Positions 27,126-40,606 are shown, numbered from the stretch's first letter. The stretch: 64,000 nt of DNA from Unio delphinus (GCA_029339505.1 JAQISU010000058.1:1924001-1988000), one strand, 5' to 3'. Numbers and translations: made by a program. The notes: a model not told the origin generated them from the sequence alone.

Positions 27126-27478
27126 CATTAGATTTATTCTCATAGACTTGATCACTGTACCATTATATTTATTTCATAGACTTGATTTCTGTACCATTAT
27201 ATTTATTCTCATAGACTTGATCACTGTACCATTAGATTTATTCTCATAGACTGGATCACTGTACCATCAGATTTATTCTCAGACTTGATCACTGTACCAT
27301 TAGATTTATTCTCATAGACTTGATCACTGTACCATTAGATTTATTCTCATAGACTTGATCACTGTACCATTAGATTTATTCTCATAGACTTGATCACTGT
27401 ACCATTAGATTTATTCTCATAGACTTGATCACTGTACCATTAGATTTATTCTCATAGACTTGATCACTGTACCATTAG
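27126..27478 (+). repeat. 35-bp minisatellite, about 10 units
   Basis: Unit begins TAGATTTATTCTCATAGACT and continues TGATCACTGTACCAT. The last six copies are almost identical, indicating recent homogenisation. Confidence 0.95.
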
Positions 27479-28000
27479 AGTTTGCGTAGTAGTGGACCTT
27501 TGTAGAGCCGCCTAGCTTAAGAGCATGTAGTTAGAAATGAATGTAAAAATAATGAGATGTACGATTGAAAACATACACATAAATAACTATATAGCTGATG
27601 TATATAATTTTTGTTTGAAACACAGAAACAGCACCAGTCACTTGTCTCACATTTCATACACAATTCCCGAAAATAGAATTAAAATCCGTAAAATTTGCAA
27701 GATTAATTTTTTTTGTGTGAGAAAAGGCGGATTAACATATATCTAGTAAACAGTTTCATTCAGCGAGTTCTCGGAGAATTAACGCATGGAATATTATTTT
27801 GTTTGTTTATATTTCCACTGCGAACAATGCAGTGATGACCTCAGCTTGAAAATCGTTACCTGTTAAAACTAATCTCATTTAGAAAAAGAATGGCTGGTCA
27901 TTACTAGTTTTATTTTAAAAATTATTATAAAAAGAATAATACATTTTCTGCGGTAGTCAGCTTTCAGCAAAATGTTTACTCATTTAATTATGACAAACAG
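27479..28000. other. Non-coding, nothing recognised
   Basis: A 69-codon open stretch at 27537 shows no recognised similarity. Confidence 0.5.
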
Positions 28001-28293
28001 CAACGGTGGCCTAGTGGTTAGAGTGTCCGCCGTGGAAGCGGGATGTCGTGAATTCGATCCCCGGCCGAATCATACCAAAGACTTACAGAAATGGTACTAA
28101 CAGCTGCCTCGCTTGGCTCTCAGCATTAAGAGGTTAGTGTTAGGACTGGTCTGCCTGGTGTCAGGATAATGTGACTAGGTGGGACATCATGTTACATGTC
28201 TGCACCATGATGCCCCAATGCTAGACATCACTATAAACTGCCTCACTGCATATATCGTAGGGATATGACTGAAATATTGTTAAAGCTACGTTA
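28001..28293 (+). mobile_element. SINE-A, near-complete copy
   Basis: Head with GTGGCCTAGTGGTTAGAGTG (box A) and GAATTCGATCCCCGG (box B region), then the same body as the 14.7 kb copy, ending TTAAAGCTACGTTA. No long tail remains. Confidence 0.88.
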
Positions 28294-28404
28294 TTTACTG
28301 ACGACTGTTCGTTGTAATACCACTAACCAAATTCGTGTTATTGACTGTGGGATTCATGTTCAATACAGGAGGAATGGATAAGCTATTCCACGGTATCTTC
28401 GTCT

Positions 28405-28650
28405 TTGTTGTTGTTATTGTTGTTGTGAGGTTTAACGCCATTTTTCAGCACAAGATAGGCTATACATGGCGGTCAGTATTAATAGTGGAGGAAGAACCCG
28501 GCAAGAACCACCAACCCACAAGAAGCTACCGGCAAGGTTTCTCACATACCCACATTGGCCGAATCCGAGACTCGAATAAACGTAGACGGAGATGAGATGG
28601 CAGTGATCCGTAACGGAGAGCGCTTTAGACCACTCGACCATTCGTGGCCG
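28405..28650 (-). mobile_element. SINE-B, near-complete antisense copy
   Basis: Begins with the antisense tail (GTTGTTGTTATTGTTGTTG, 'AGGTTTAACGCCATTTTTCA') and ends with the antisense tRNA-like head (TTTAGACCACTCGACCATTC). The minus-strand open frame across it is the SINE itself. Confidence 0.9.
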
Positions 28651-28914
28651 CTTCGTCTTTGTTAGCATTGTATTATGAATATACGTTCATGCATGGTAGG
28701 GCATGTGGATCGTCAGCTTATGCAGACAACTTTGGGCCAGTTGATTTAAAATTAAATTCAGGTTCACAGTTTGGTTGGGATCATTCTGCATAAATACATG
28801 TTTGAAAATTCGCAATTCTCAGAGTACGTCATTTTACGGATTTTCACTCAGTGTTGGTTGGTTGGTGGGTGGGTGGGTTCGAAATTAACCAATGAAGTTA
28901 CCTCAATAAATATT
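28651..28914. other. Non-coding spacer
   Basis: Contains a (GGTG)n-like stretch at about 28855-28877; nothing else seen. Confidence 0.5.
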
Positions 28915-29277
28915 TGTCTTGTAAATGTTGTATTTACAGTCTGCCATGTAAATATTTTAGTTACAGTGTGTGCATTGTAAATATTTTAATTACAACGTGT
29001 CTTGTAAATATTTTATGTAGTGTGCGTCTTGTAAATATATTATTTACAATGTGCCTTGTAAATATATTATTTACAATGTGTGCCTTGTAAATATTTTATT
29101 TACAATGTGTGCCTTGTAAATATTTTATTTACAATGTGTGCCTTGTAAATATTTTATTTACAATGTGTGCCTTGTAAATATTTTATTTACAGTGTGTGCC
29201 TTGTAAATATTTTATTTACAGTGTGTGCCTTGTAAATATTTTTTGACAGTGTGCCTTGTAAATAGTTTATTTACAGC
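28915..29277 (+). repeat. 29-bp minisatellite, left block (TGTAAATATTTTATTTACA)
   Basis: About 12 copies of a 29-bp unit: GTGTGCCT followed by the near-palindrome TGTAAATA-TTT-TATTTACA. It is the left part of an array that was split by an LTR-like insertion. Confidence 0.95.
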
Positions 29278-29282
29278 GTGTG

Positions 29283-30664
29283 TGTAACAAGATAACCGCG
29301 ACGGACCACTTCGGATTAACAACAAAACACTCTTTGATGATACAGATATAAAAATTATGATTTAATGTGGCGATAAATGTATATAAACAAAAGAATGAAA
29401 TGCGTGCGTATTGTAATCCAAATATTGGATTTAATTATACATAATTACGCACAGACTAGAAGATGCAAACGACTCATAATGATACAAATAAATGATACAA
29501 TGGTACAAACAATGATACGAATCAATGATACAAAAACTGATACAAAACCCCAGCGAAAAAATTATACAAAAAAAAAACATGAATACAGTTTACTCACGTA
29601 GTAAACAATGCAGGATTACTCATATAGTAAAAATGTATACGCTCAAGTAGCGGAACTATATTTGAAAAATAATAACAGGACAGAACTTATCTTTCCAGTC
29701 TCAAACCATATACTGGGTTCCGCAAACCCACATTAGCCAACGGCTAACAATTTACGAATAAATATATATAATCAGCTATTAGTATACAGCTCCACAGCTG
29801 GTACAATAGAACTTCAGTTTCTACAGACTCCGGACCCTCGGAATACTACGAAACATTAGACCCTCCAGACACTCTGGTCATTTAGACAGCTCCACAGCTG
29901 AGTCACCCTTGACATTAGACACTCCGGACGCTAGACATTAGACACTCCGGCACATTAAACAGCTCTGGACACACCAGTGCATTTAATCACAGCTCCCGAC
30001 GTTTGACAGCTCTGGACACCCCGGACGTTTAACACCCTCGTACAAATAGCTGAAAAGATACCCGATACCGTATACTAACCTTGATACAGACATAACGTAA
30101 TGACGTTATACACGGTAAATTAACAAGACTATTATTATCATAATGACAGGTTCTAAAGTACACCTTCCCTGTTTGATAATGCTGAATAGTAAACAATTAT
30201 ATTTTAACAAAATATAGCTTTACTTTACCAATTTAAATGCCTCGCGAACAAGAGTATTATGCTGTGTAAAACTATATAACAAACATGCAAAGGTAAATAT
30301 AGTGATACAAAAAGCTATCACTCAGTATCAAAAATGTACTTACCCCTACAGCTAAAGTTGTGCAATCCTCCCTCCCTCTGATCTATAACCCTGTAGCTAC
30401 AGTCCTTGAAACCAGCCGCTTGTTGACAAAACCCGTAGTAATGTAAAGACCCTTTACATATAGCAAAGTATTTATACGGATTCGTGCTCCGTATCAAGAA
30501 CACTTTGCACGAGCGGCATATAGCGAATTGTACTCACGATTCCGAAGTACAACTGCCTATATAAATATATATATAAAAAAAATCACCCTCGGGTATCGTT
30601 GCACACGATAAACCAAACCCGAGTACATGTCTTTCCTAAATAAAAACTACAACATTCCGTGACA
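29283..30664. mobile_element. Solo LTR-like insertion (1382 bp) with 5-bp target duplication
   Basis: It interrupts the 29-bp minisatellite, so the boundaries can be read exactly: GTGTG|TGTAACAAG...CCGTGACA|GTGTG. TG...CA ends plus a 5-bp direct duplication (29278-29282 and 30665-30669) are what integrase-mediated LTR insertion leaves. The interior is non-coding: a GATACAA-rich part (29480-29550), a section of imperfect GACA/CTCCGGAC repeats (29770-30010) and a TATAAATATA stretch near the right end (30561). A diverged copy of its left half lies at about 46703-47330. Which strand is sense is unclear. Confidence 0.7.
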
Positions 30665-30669
30665 GTGTG

Positions 30670-31808
30670 CCTTGTAAATATTTTATTGACAGTGTGTGCC
30701 TTGTAAATAGTTTATTTACAGCGTGTGCCTTGTAAATATTTTATTGACAGTGTGTGCCTTGTAAATATTTTATTTACAATGTGTGCCTTGTAAATATTTT
30801 ATTTACAGTGTGTGCCTTGTAAATATTTTTTGACAGTGTGCCTTGTAAATAGTTTATTTACAGCGTGTGCCTTGTAAATATTTTATTGACAGTGTGTGCC
30901 TTGTAAATATTTTATTTACAGCGTGTGCCTTGTAAATATTTTATTTACAATGTGTGCCTTGTAAATATTTTTTTTACAGTGTGTGTCTAGTAAATATTTT
31001 ATTGACAGTGTGTGCCTTGTAAATATTTTATTTACAGCGTGTGCCTTGTAAATATTGTATTTACAGTCTGCCATGTAAATATTTTATTTAGTGTGTACCT
31101 TGTAAATATTTTATTTACAGCGTGTGTCTTGTAAATATTTTATTTACAGTGTGTGCCTTGTAAATATTTTATTGACAGCGTGTGTCTTGTAAATATTTTA
31201 TTGACAGTGTGTGCCTTGTAAATATTTTATTTACAGTGTGTACCTTTTAAATATTTTATTTACAGAGTGTGCCTTGTAAATATTGTATTTACAGTCTGCC
31301 ATGTAAATATTTTATTTACAGTGTGTACCTTGTAAATATTTTATTTACAGCGTGTGTCTTGTAAATATTTTATTGACATTGTGTGCCTTGTAAATATTTT
31401 ATTTACAGTGAGTGCCTTGTAAATATTTTATTGACAGTGTGTGCCTTGTAAATATTTTATTTACAGCGTGTGCCTTGTAAATATTGTATTTACAGTCTGC
31501 CATGTATATATTTTATTTACAGTGTGTACCTTGTAAATATTTTATTTACAGTGAGTGCCTTGTAAATATTTTATTGACAGTGTGTGCCTTGTAAATATTT
31601 TATTGACAGTGAATGCCTTGTAAATATTTTATTTACAATGTGCCTTGTAAATATTTTATTTACAACGTGTGTATTGTAAATATTTTATTTACAGCGTGTG
31701 CCTTGTAAATATTTTATTCACAGTGTGTGCCTTGTAAATATTTTTTTACAGTGAGTGCCTTGTAAATATTTTATTTACAGTATGTGCCTTGTAAATATTT
31801 TATTTACA
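30670..31808 (+). repeat. 29-bp minisatellite, right block, about 39 units
   Basis: Continuation of the array at 28915. Variants include TTTACA/TTGACA, GCGTG/GTGTG and a few GTCTGCC units. It also shows a higher-order pattern: the unit pair containing TATTGTATTTACAGTCTGCC recurs at about 31055, 31275 and 31480, spaced by roughly 205-220 bp. Confidence 0.95.
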
Positions 31809-32089
31809 TTTGATTACATGACTATTGTGTTAGTAATATTTACATTCCTTTTTATTACATATTTGCTTATGATATATTGAATAATATCACTGTGAGGAAA
31901 TTAATATTGCCACACTTGCGATACTATATTTATTGTCATTGATCTACTTTCTTATCCCACTTAGTAAGTATATCTTCCCTTATTCACACTTTTATTTCCA
32001 TATTTAGGTCTGCTTTAATTTTCTCTCTTGATATTTTAGTTTCTGTCCCCGTCGCGTCAATTTGACGAATATATCTCAGTATGTGCATA
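31809..32089. other. Non-coding spacer
   Basis: Unique AT-rich sequence. Confidence 0.5.
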
Positions 32090-32690
32090 TTATATAGGCC
32101 CTCTAATGTACATTTATGAAATCATTGAAGAAGTATGATCAAACAGTAAAAAAACTGTAGGCCCTCTAGTGTACATTTATGAAATCATTGAGGAAGTATG
32201 ATCAAACAGTAAAAAAAAAAACTGTAGGCCCTCTAGTGTACATTTATGAAATCATTGAAGAAGTGTGATCAAACAGTAAAAAAAACTGTAGGCCCTCTAG
32301 TGTACATTTATAAAATCATTGAAGAAGTGTGATCAAACAGTAAAAAAACACAACTGTAGGCCCTTTAGTGTACTTTTATGAAATCCTTGAGGAAGTGTGA
32401 TCAAACAGGTATAAAAACTATAGGCCCTCTAGTGTACATTCATTTAATCAGTGACCAAGTGTCATAATACAGGTACAAACATGTAGACCCTCTAGTGTAC
32501 ATTTTTATGTAATCAGTGACTGTGATCAAACAGGTGGAAAAACTGTAATATATATTTATGTAAACAAAAACTGTAGTGTATATGTATGTAATCAGTAACG
32601 AAGTGTGACCAAATAGGTGCAAAAACTGCAGGCCCTCTAGAGTACATTTATGTAATCAGTGATCAATTTTGATCAAACATGTGCAAAACC
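32090..32690 (+). repeat. ~60-bp minisatellite, about 9 units
   Basis: Unit contains TAGGCCCTCTAGTGTACATT, then TATGAAATCATTGA(A/G)GAAGT and TGATCAAACAG plus an A-run of variable length. Units decay toward the right. Confidence 0.9.
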
Positions 32691-33049
32691 TGAAATTAAG
32701 TGACAGTTGAGGTTTGCGTGCAAGACCTGTTACAGAGCTTGGCATAGCCAAGAAACTCACGTTGGAATGCAAAAGTAAACAAAATTAGAACAAAAGTCCA
32801 AACAAGCTAAATCAGAGACCTTAATTGTTTTCTTTTTAAAAAAATCACATTTGTCTGCTGCCCCCTCCCTCCAGCCAATACAAATAAGTATCCAATATCC
32901 ACACACAAGTAAACCTGCAATCAGCTTAGTCTTGAGCATAAAGATATTACACTCTGAAATATATATATATATGTATGATGCTTTTCTTCTGGAAACCACT
33001 GTACCCAACAATGTTCACTGTATAAACAAAAATTCACAATCAGAAGAAT

Positions 33050-34545
33050 TATACAGTCATTACTTTGACAAAGTACACAATCTGCAACATTACAGTCATA
33101 AAACGCACACAACTCGCAAACGGAATCATTATACAGCTGTTACGTTGACAAAGTATACAATCTGAAGTATTATATAGTTCTTAATTTAAAAAAGTACACA
33201 TTCTATAATATTACACAATCATTAATTTAACAAAGTACACATTCTATAATATTACACAGTCATTAGTTTAACAAAGTACACATTCTATAATATTACACAG
33301 TCATTAATTTCACAGAAGATACAATCGCATGCATTATGAAGTCAGTTCTTTGACAAAATGCGTTATCAGAAGAAGTCAGTTCTGTTAAAAAATGCATTAT
33401 CAGATGTTGTTGTTGTTGATGTTGTTGTTGTAGGGTTTAACGCCATTTTTCATGTCAAGATAGACTGACTATACATGGAAGCCAGTATTAATGATGGAGG
33501 AAGAACCCGGGAAAACCCCAGATTGAACCACCGACCCACGAGAAACTACTGGCAAGCTTAATCACATAACCACATTGGCCGAGCCGGAGACTCGAACACA
33601 CGCAGACAGAGATAAGATGGCAGTGATCCGTAAGGGCGAGCGCTTTAGACCACTCGGCCATTTGAAGCCCCATTTCAGAAGTAATATACATTTTACTTGG
33701 ACATAGTACATACTCTGAAGCAATATACAGTCATTACTTCGACAACTGTACAGTCTGAAACATTATACAGTCATTACTTCGACAACTGTACAGTCTGAAG
33801 CAATACAATCATTAATTTGACAAAAGTACACATTCTTAAACATTATGCAATCATTAACTTGACAAATTACACATTCTTAAACATTATACAATCATTAATT
33901 TGACAAAAGTACACATTCTTAAACATTATACAATCATTAATTTGACAAAAGTACACATTCTTAAACATTATACAATCATTAATTTGACAAAAGTACACAT
34001 TCTTAAACATTATACAATCATTAATTTGACAAAAGTACACATTCTTAAACATTATACAATCATTAATTTGACAAAAATACACATTCTTAAACATTATGCA
34101 ATCATTAATTTGACAAAAGTACACATTCTTAAACATTATACAATCATTAATTTGACAAAAATACACATTCTTAAACATTATGCAATCATTAATTTGACAA
34201 AATACACATTCTTAAACATTATACAATCATTAATTTGACAAAAGTACACATTCTTAAACATTATACAATCATTAATTTGACAAAATACACATTCTTAAAC
34301 ATTTATACAATCATTAATTTGACAAAAGTACACATTCTTAAACATTATACAATCATTAATTTGACAAAATACTCATTCTTAAACATTTATACAATCATTA
34401 ATTTGACAAAAGTACACATTCTTAAACATTATACAATCATTAATTTGACAAAAGTACACATTCTTAAACATTATACAATCATTAATTTGACAAAATACAC
34501 ATTCTTAAACATTATACAATCATTAATTTGACAAAATACACAGTA
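33050..34545 (+). repeat. ~42-bp minisatellite, interrupted by SINE-B
   Basis: Core array (about 33800-34545) has about 18 copies of a 41-43 bp unit 'ACACATTCTTAAACATTATA' plus CAATCATTAATTTGACAAAAGT. More diverged units lie at 33050-33350 and 33690-33800 on both sides of a SINE-B insertion. The open frames across it on both strands are repeat artefacts. Confidence 0.93.
33405..33670 (-). mobile_element. SINE-B, antisense copy inside a minisatellite
   Basis: Antisense tail (GTTGTTGTTG, 'GGGTTTAACGCCATTTTTCA') to antisense head ('TTTAGACCACTCGGCCATTT'). Diverged 42-bp repeat units flank it, so it inserted after the array began to form. Confidence 0.9.
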
Positions 34546-35079
34546 TGAAATACTATAAAGCTGTTAAATTTGTAAAATATACAATCGTAACTTTGACAAA
34601 ATACGCAGTCTGAAGCACTTTACAGGCATTGCTTTGAGAAAGTACACAACCTGAAGGATTATTTTGTACAAGTTAAATATGTCGACGCTTGCTGTCGAAA
34701 AAAAGAAATATTTCACTTGTGAAGTGGACACATTTTTTATTGACACTAGTGGCTCGACACTGGTGACAAGATAATGTTACCAACTTCATTTGTAAAATGT
34801 TTTCTTATATCTACCCCCAAAATGTCTATATTCTGTATGTGACGTTCCAGTCGACGCTATAACGTTATGCAAAAGATAGAGTGGAGATTGAGGCAACCAG
34901 ATGTATTTTCAAATTAATTTCTTCTCACCTTTATTCTGTTGGTCAAATATATACAGTATTTTTGATTATACGGTAAAAAAATTATTACATTTATGCCAGT
35001 TACAAATTAAATTTATGGAACTCGTGGAAAATATAACGTTTGTGTTTGTCAAGACTTTCAAGACTGGGAATAATTGGAG
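34546..35079. other. Non-coding, nothing recognised
   Basis: Degenerate edge of the 42-bp array followed by unique AT-rich sequence. Confidence 0.5.
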
Positions 35080-36002
35080 TTTTATAGATTTCTCTTGAGT
35101 TGAGTACTCATGTAAGACCATCTATATAGTGCACTGTATCGGGTGGCTGTTTTTATAGATTTCTCTTGAGTTGCGTACTCATGTAAGATCGTCTATATAG
35201 TGCACTGTATCGGGTGGCTGTTTTTATAGATTTCTCTTGAGTTGCGTACTCATATAAGATCGTCTATATAGTGCACTGTATCGGGTGGCTGTTTTTATAG
35301 ATTTCTCTTGAGTTGAGTACTCATGTAAGACCATCTATATAGTGCACTGTATCGTGTGACTGTTTTTATAGATTTCTCTTGAGTTGAGTACTCATGTAAG
35401 ACCATTTATATAGTGCACTGTATCGGGTGGCTGTTTTTATAGATTTCTCTTGAGTTGCGTACTCATGTAAGACCGTCTATATAGTGCACTGTATCGGGTG
35501 GCTGTTTTTATAGATTTCTCTTGAGTTGCGTACTCATGTAAGATCATCTATATAGTGCACTGTATCGGGTGGCTGTTTTTATAGATTTCTCTTGAGTTGC
35601 GTACTCATGTAAGATCGTCTATATAGTGCACTGTATCGGGTGGCTGTTTTTATAGATTTCTCTTGAGTTGCGTACTCATGTAAGATCATCTATATAGTGC
35701 ACTGTATCGGGTGGCTGTTTTTATAGATTTCTCTTGAGTTGCGTACTCATGTAAGACCATCTATATAGTGCACTGTATCGGGTGGCTGTTTTTATAGATT
35801 TCTCTTGAGTTGCGTACTCATGTAAGACCGTCTATATAGTGCACTGTATCGGGTGGCTGTTTTTATAGATTTCTCTTGAGTTGCGTACTCATATAAGATC
35901 GTCTATATAGTGCACTGTATCGGGTGGCTGTTTTTATAGATTTCTCTTGAGTTGCGTACTCATGTAAGATCATCTATATAGTGCACTGTATCGGGTGGCT
36001 GT
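35080..36002 (+). repeat. 71-bp tandem repeat, about 13 units
   Basis: Unit contains TTTTTATAGATTTCTCTTGA, GTACTCATGTAAGA, TCTATATAGTGCACTGTATC and GGGTGGCTG. Copies are nearly identical, with alternating GTTGCG/GTTGAG and GATC/GACC variants. The first unit merges into unique DNA at about 35070. Confidence 0.96.
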
Positions 36003-36951
36003 TCCATTTATCATTTGAACTAAACATTATTTATATATTCGATTTGGTTTTTATAGCCACGTAATTGGCTAAGCAGACATAATTTTCCCAATTAGACAAT
36101 TATATTTCCATGCGTGCTTATGCTTTGTAGTTACAGATCGTGCCGTCATTGTGCCATCTTAAACATCGTACGACAATATCCCCTTTATTATAGACAAGTG
36201 CATTCCAGCGTTATGTTTGCTAATACCCATCTTGTTTATGTACTGTCCAAGCTGCTTAATAACACTATTGGTTTGTGATTAGACCACTTTGATTATTCTG
36301 TTATCCCAAAGATAAAGGTTCTTATTGATCCAGATAGTTATTTCATTATGGTACACTGTACAAAGGATTGCACGTTTATTGATATTTAAAAGCTACTTTC
36401 ATGTATTACATTATTTGTTTATAATTTTAAATTTTCTAATAGTATTTGCTTTTAATTGAAATGAAGACTCAATTTTTAACGTCATCGTCTAGTTTATTAG
36501 TGCTTCGGGGCACCGTATCTGTTTATTTTCTTAGCAATTGTAGAGTACCTTACCCATGACCGTGCATCCTGAAATCCTTGATATAATGTAAGAAGGCTTT
36601 AGTTGTAGATAAGAATATAAGTCATTAAGTCAACCACATGAAACTCTTTATTAATTATGTAAGCCGTAAGCCATTCACTTTTAGATATTGCCTAGGCGGG
36701 GGTGCTGCGCTAGAATACCTTTCGCATCACTGAAATTTCTAACATAACAAGCAATATATCGCCAAAATACGCTAACTTGACAATTTTGGCACGTTTACTT
36801 GCATTTTCTGGAGGTAAATCATAATTTTGGGATTTGTATGAAGTGAATTAATTCCCATTTTGAACTAACCCTGCACGCGGTTTGTTTCATCAATTGTGCT
36901 ATTAATTAATCAAATTCCTTCTATTATTTACCAATTTAGATTTTTAGGGTA
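36003..36951. other. Non-coding, nothing recognised
   Basis: Unique AT-rich DNA. Confidence 0.5.
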
Positions 36952-37271
36952 GTTTGTTTGTTTGTTTATGATTTTTAACGTAGCTTTAACAATTTTTCAG
37001 TCATATACCTACGATGTTTGCAGTGAGGCAGTTTATAGTGATGTCTAGCACTGGGGCATCATGGCGCAGACATGTAGCATGATATCCCACCCAGTCACAT
37101 TATCCTGACACCAGGTTGACCAGTCCTAACACTAACCTCCTAATGCTGAGCGCCAAGCGAGGCAGCTGTTAGTACCACTTTTGTAAGTCTTTGGTATGGC
37201 TCGGCCGGAGGTCGAACCCAGGACCTTCCGCTTCCGCGGCGGACGCTCTAACCACTAGGCCACCGCAGCGG
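36952..37271 (-). mobile_element. SINE-A, full-length antisense copy
   Basis: Antisense tail (GTTTGTTTGTTTATG, 'TTTTTAACGTAGCTTTAACA'), body ('CATTATCCTGACACCAGG', 'CTAACCTCCTAATGCTGAGC') and head ('GGACGCTCTAACCACTAGGC'). It is the best-preserved of four antisense copies between 36.9 and 40.6 kb. Confidence 0.9.
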
Positions 37272-37587
37272 TATTATTCCCGGGTAGTGATACTTTGCTT
37301 CTGTCGGTAACTTAGAAACTCCAACCCTGCCGTCGGTGTGGTCATGCATGCGTAAACGTGTTACCAAGGTTACTTCAATTAATATTTGCACCCCACTGAT
37401 ATACTCTTTGGTTCCACTTTGGCGGTCACGTGTCTTAACACTACATAAATAGTTACGTTGTAACTATGTTTATTTTCACGAGATAAATACAGAGAAAACA
37501 AGATGTTTCTGGTAATATCTCATTCCCACCTTTCAAATGTAAATACATATAATTGGATTAAAACGTATGCGCCTTATTAACTTAGTG

Positions 37588-37914
<327 letters not shown>

Positions 37915-38539
37915 TCCACTATAAAGTAGAAGCTGCTGTTATAATACTAAGTGGCACTTGTGAAGATTATGTATTACAATCGTAGTTGTTAGTGTAGCCT
38001 CTTGAATGGGTAACAGTAAACTTTGATAATATAAGGTTCATTTTATGTGCAAATGTCTCACATTCTAAATTTTAAATAAGTTTTCAAATGTGTGCTTACC
38101 TGATTCTAACAATAGACTCATTTCTGTATTCTGTTTAAACTCCCACTATACTGACTTCAAAGTAAAATGCAGAGAGGGGTGTAAGTCAAAGAGAACCCTA
38201 ACGTAGCCCACTGTATATAACAATGTTGTAAGTATATTATTATTCAACCAGGTTTATATTTTGGTTAACAATATAAGACTTTTGTTTATACCATCTATGA
38301 TCAGCTGAAATCTTAATACAAATGCATTGATTAAACCCAGGATAACCATCACAATCAAACAACAATATATAACCAAATTTCTAGTAAAACTATCTGAACA
38401 CAGCGCATTATATTCGTTTGTGTGTCATGTTCGTGTTATTCACGTCTGACAACATACATATGAACTTATATTTGTTCTTATAAAACTACAATGAAGATTT
38501 GATTCACACAGGAATCTTTATTATGAGTGTTTGTAATTA
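37915..38539. other. Non-coding, nothing recognised
   Basis: Unique DNA. Confidence 0.5.
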
Positions 38540-38800
38540 TTGGACTTTTAAGGAAGTTTAAACAATTTTAGCCATATCGCTATGATGTCTGCAGCGTGGT
38601 AGCTTATAATGATGTCTAGCACTGGGGACATTATGCTGCAGACATGTAGCATAGCATCATGCTCCAGCCAATCACATTATCTTGAAACCATCCCAACACT
38701 TGCCTCTTAATGTTGGGCATCGAGCGAGGCAACTGTATGTAGCGTTTGTATGACTCGGCTGTGGTTAGAACCTCCTAAATCCGAGACGGACGATCTATTC
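38540..38800 (-). mobile_element. SINE-A, old antisense copy
   Basis: Diverged throughout but collinear: 'CATATCGCTATGATGTCTGC', 'GATGTCTAGCACTGGGG', 'CATGTAGCATAGCATCATG', 'GCCTCTTAATGTTGGGC'. Head remnant ends near 38800. Confidence 0.8.
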
Positions 38801-39806
38801 ACTTATAACACGGGAGGGGTTGTTTTACGATTTAATCACTTATAACACGAGAGCGGTTGTTTTAGTATGATGAATCCTCGTCTGGTTGACGTGCATGAGA
38901 GCCAGGTCTCCTTTTGTCTGCTATTCATCCGTGCGCGCGTCTTTAGCCTGTTAGTTTGTGCATGATAAAAGATTATGATTTGCCAAATCCGCTAAACAGA
39001 AGGCCACACGTAAATACAATCGGGATAAGTCGTGGCTTTTGTACAAAAGTTCGTATCAGAAATAATCGAACCGCTTTCCAGGTGACGATCTCTTATCTCG
39101 AAATTCTCCTGCCACCACACGTCGGTATTATACACTTTCTTTGCAGAAACGCCTGCAGTTCTCTAAAAAAATGGTTGAAATTAATAGAACATTTACAAAC
39201 GTTATTAATATAAAATGAAACAGTGTTTGTTAACTTTTCGTGTTTTTGTTGCCAAAATTCCAAGCAATCAAGAGTACAATAGTAGCTCATAACGTGTCTG
39301 ATTCCGTGTCAAACCATGTGTGCAGGCATTCTTGTTAGGTGATTGAGAACCTTTTTGCTATGTTAATGGCATTCAATTATATCCTTAAAATATTTCCATG
39401 TTATTTTGGCTTGAATGACTGCAGGCAATACGTCTAGAAAAATATGAGATTTTGAGGTATTTAATTAGCTGCAGGTTCAGACATTTGTGCAAAGGTTTGA
39501 GCGTGTTCTGATTGACCCAGTTTGCGCCATCAAGCTTGGAATATGTACTTTTTCAAAGCCTACTGTTAATTAGGTTTAAAACTGGTGAACACAAAAAGTG
39601 CAATCACAAATATTACTGTTACCCAATCTTGAGCTTTACAATAATGTATGCGAAAAAACGGAAAGTGCACTATCTGTGGATTCAATAGAAGAATGCTTCT
39701 TTATACAAATAATACTATCGTACAAGTTAGAAATGTTTTAAAATTCGTAGTCAATGGAGATATCAACCTAGAACCGCGGGTAGACGGAACTCATCCCTGT
39801 TGTCTG
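38801..39806. other. Non-coding, nothing recognised
   Basis: An 85-codon open stretch at 38956 shows no recognised similarity. Confidence 0.5.
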
Positions 39807-40165
39807 CACACACGAGCCCATATTTCCTCACAACTAAGCACACATCACCAAAATGTATGCTACTCAATCCCGTTTTCTGCACACACGAGCCTATATTCCC
39901 TCACGACTAAGCACACATCACAAAAATTTATGCTACTCAATCCCGTTTTCTGCACGCAGGAACCCATATTCCCTCACAACTAAGGATACATCACCAAAAT
40001 TTATGCTAGTCAATATCGTTTTCTGCACACACGAGCCCATATTCCCTCACAACTAAGCACACATCACCAAAATTTATGCTACTCAATCCCGTTTTCTGCA
40101 CACACGAGCCCATATTCCCTCACGACTAAGCACACATCACCAAAATTTATACTACTCAATCTGTG
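39807..40165 (+). repeat. 73-bp tandem repeat, about 5 units
   Basis: Unit contains CACACGAGCCCATATTCCCT, CACAACTAAGCACACATCAC and CAAAATTTATGCTACTCAAT. The open frames here (39648, 39853) derive from the repeat. Confidence 0.93.
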
Positions 40166-40529
40166 TTATATGCACTCGTGTGTGGCAAACACCCTCGCAT
40201 GACGACCTAGTACGTAATTATTAGTAAGCAATTATTCTAATAATTCCTTTATTTCCAAATAAGCACATGGCCGTATGCCAATTAATTCTTTGTTAATGGT
40301 ACCCATTGTGATTAAACACCACATGTAATCATTTAGTAAAAATTTATTGGATTAAATTCGCAAATGGTTGAATACAATTTAATACTGAGCTATGAATCAG
40401 TTCTGTGTAAATTAAATGTGGTCACAAAGCGTTAATCCTATTTTAATTAATTGTCTATCAAGAATGGAACAGGTAACAATGTTTTATTATGACTTGGGTA
40501 TATCGATGCAGTTTAGTGTGTATGTGTTA

Positions 40530-40606
40530 TTTGGAGCTTTAAAACGATTTCAGTCATATCGCTACGATGTCTGCAGTGAGGCAATTTATAGTGATGTCTA
40601 GCATTA
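40530..40606 (-). mobile_element. SINE-A tail fragment
   Basis: 'CAGTCATATCGCTACGATGT', 'CTGCAGTGAGGCAATTTATA', 'GTGATGTCTAGCATTA': the antisense 3' portion only. Confidence 0.8.

Noticed and set aside
28915..31808. CRISPR-like regularly spaced repeats
   Set aside because: Units are directly tandem with no unique spacers, and the context is a eukaryotic genome.
33867..34531. Long repeated open frames on both strands
   Set aside because: Products of the 42-bp minisatellite (14 codons per unit); no coding signal beyond the repeat.
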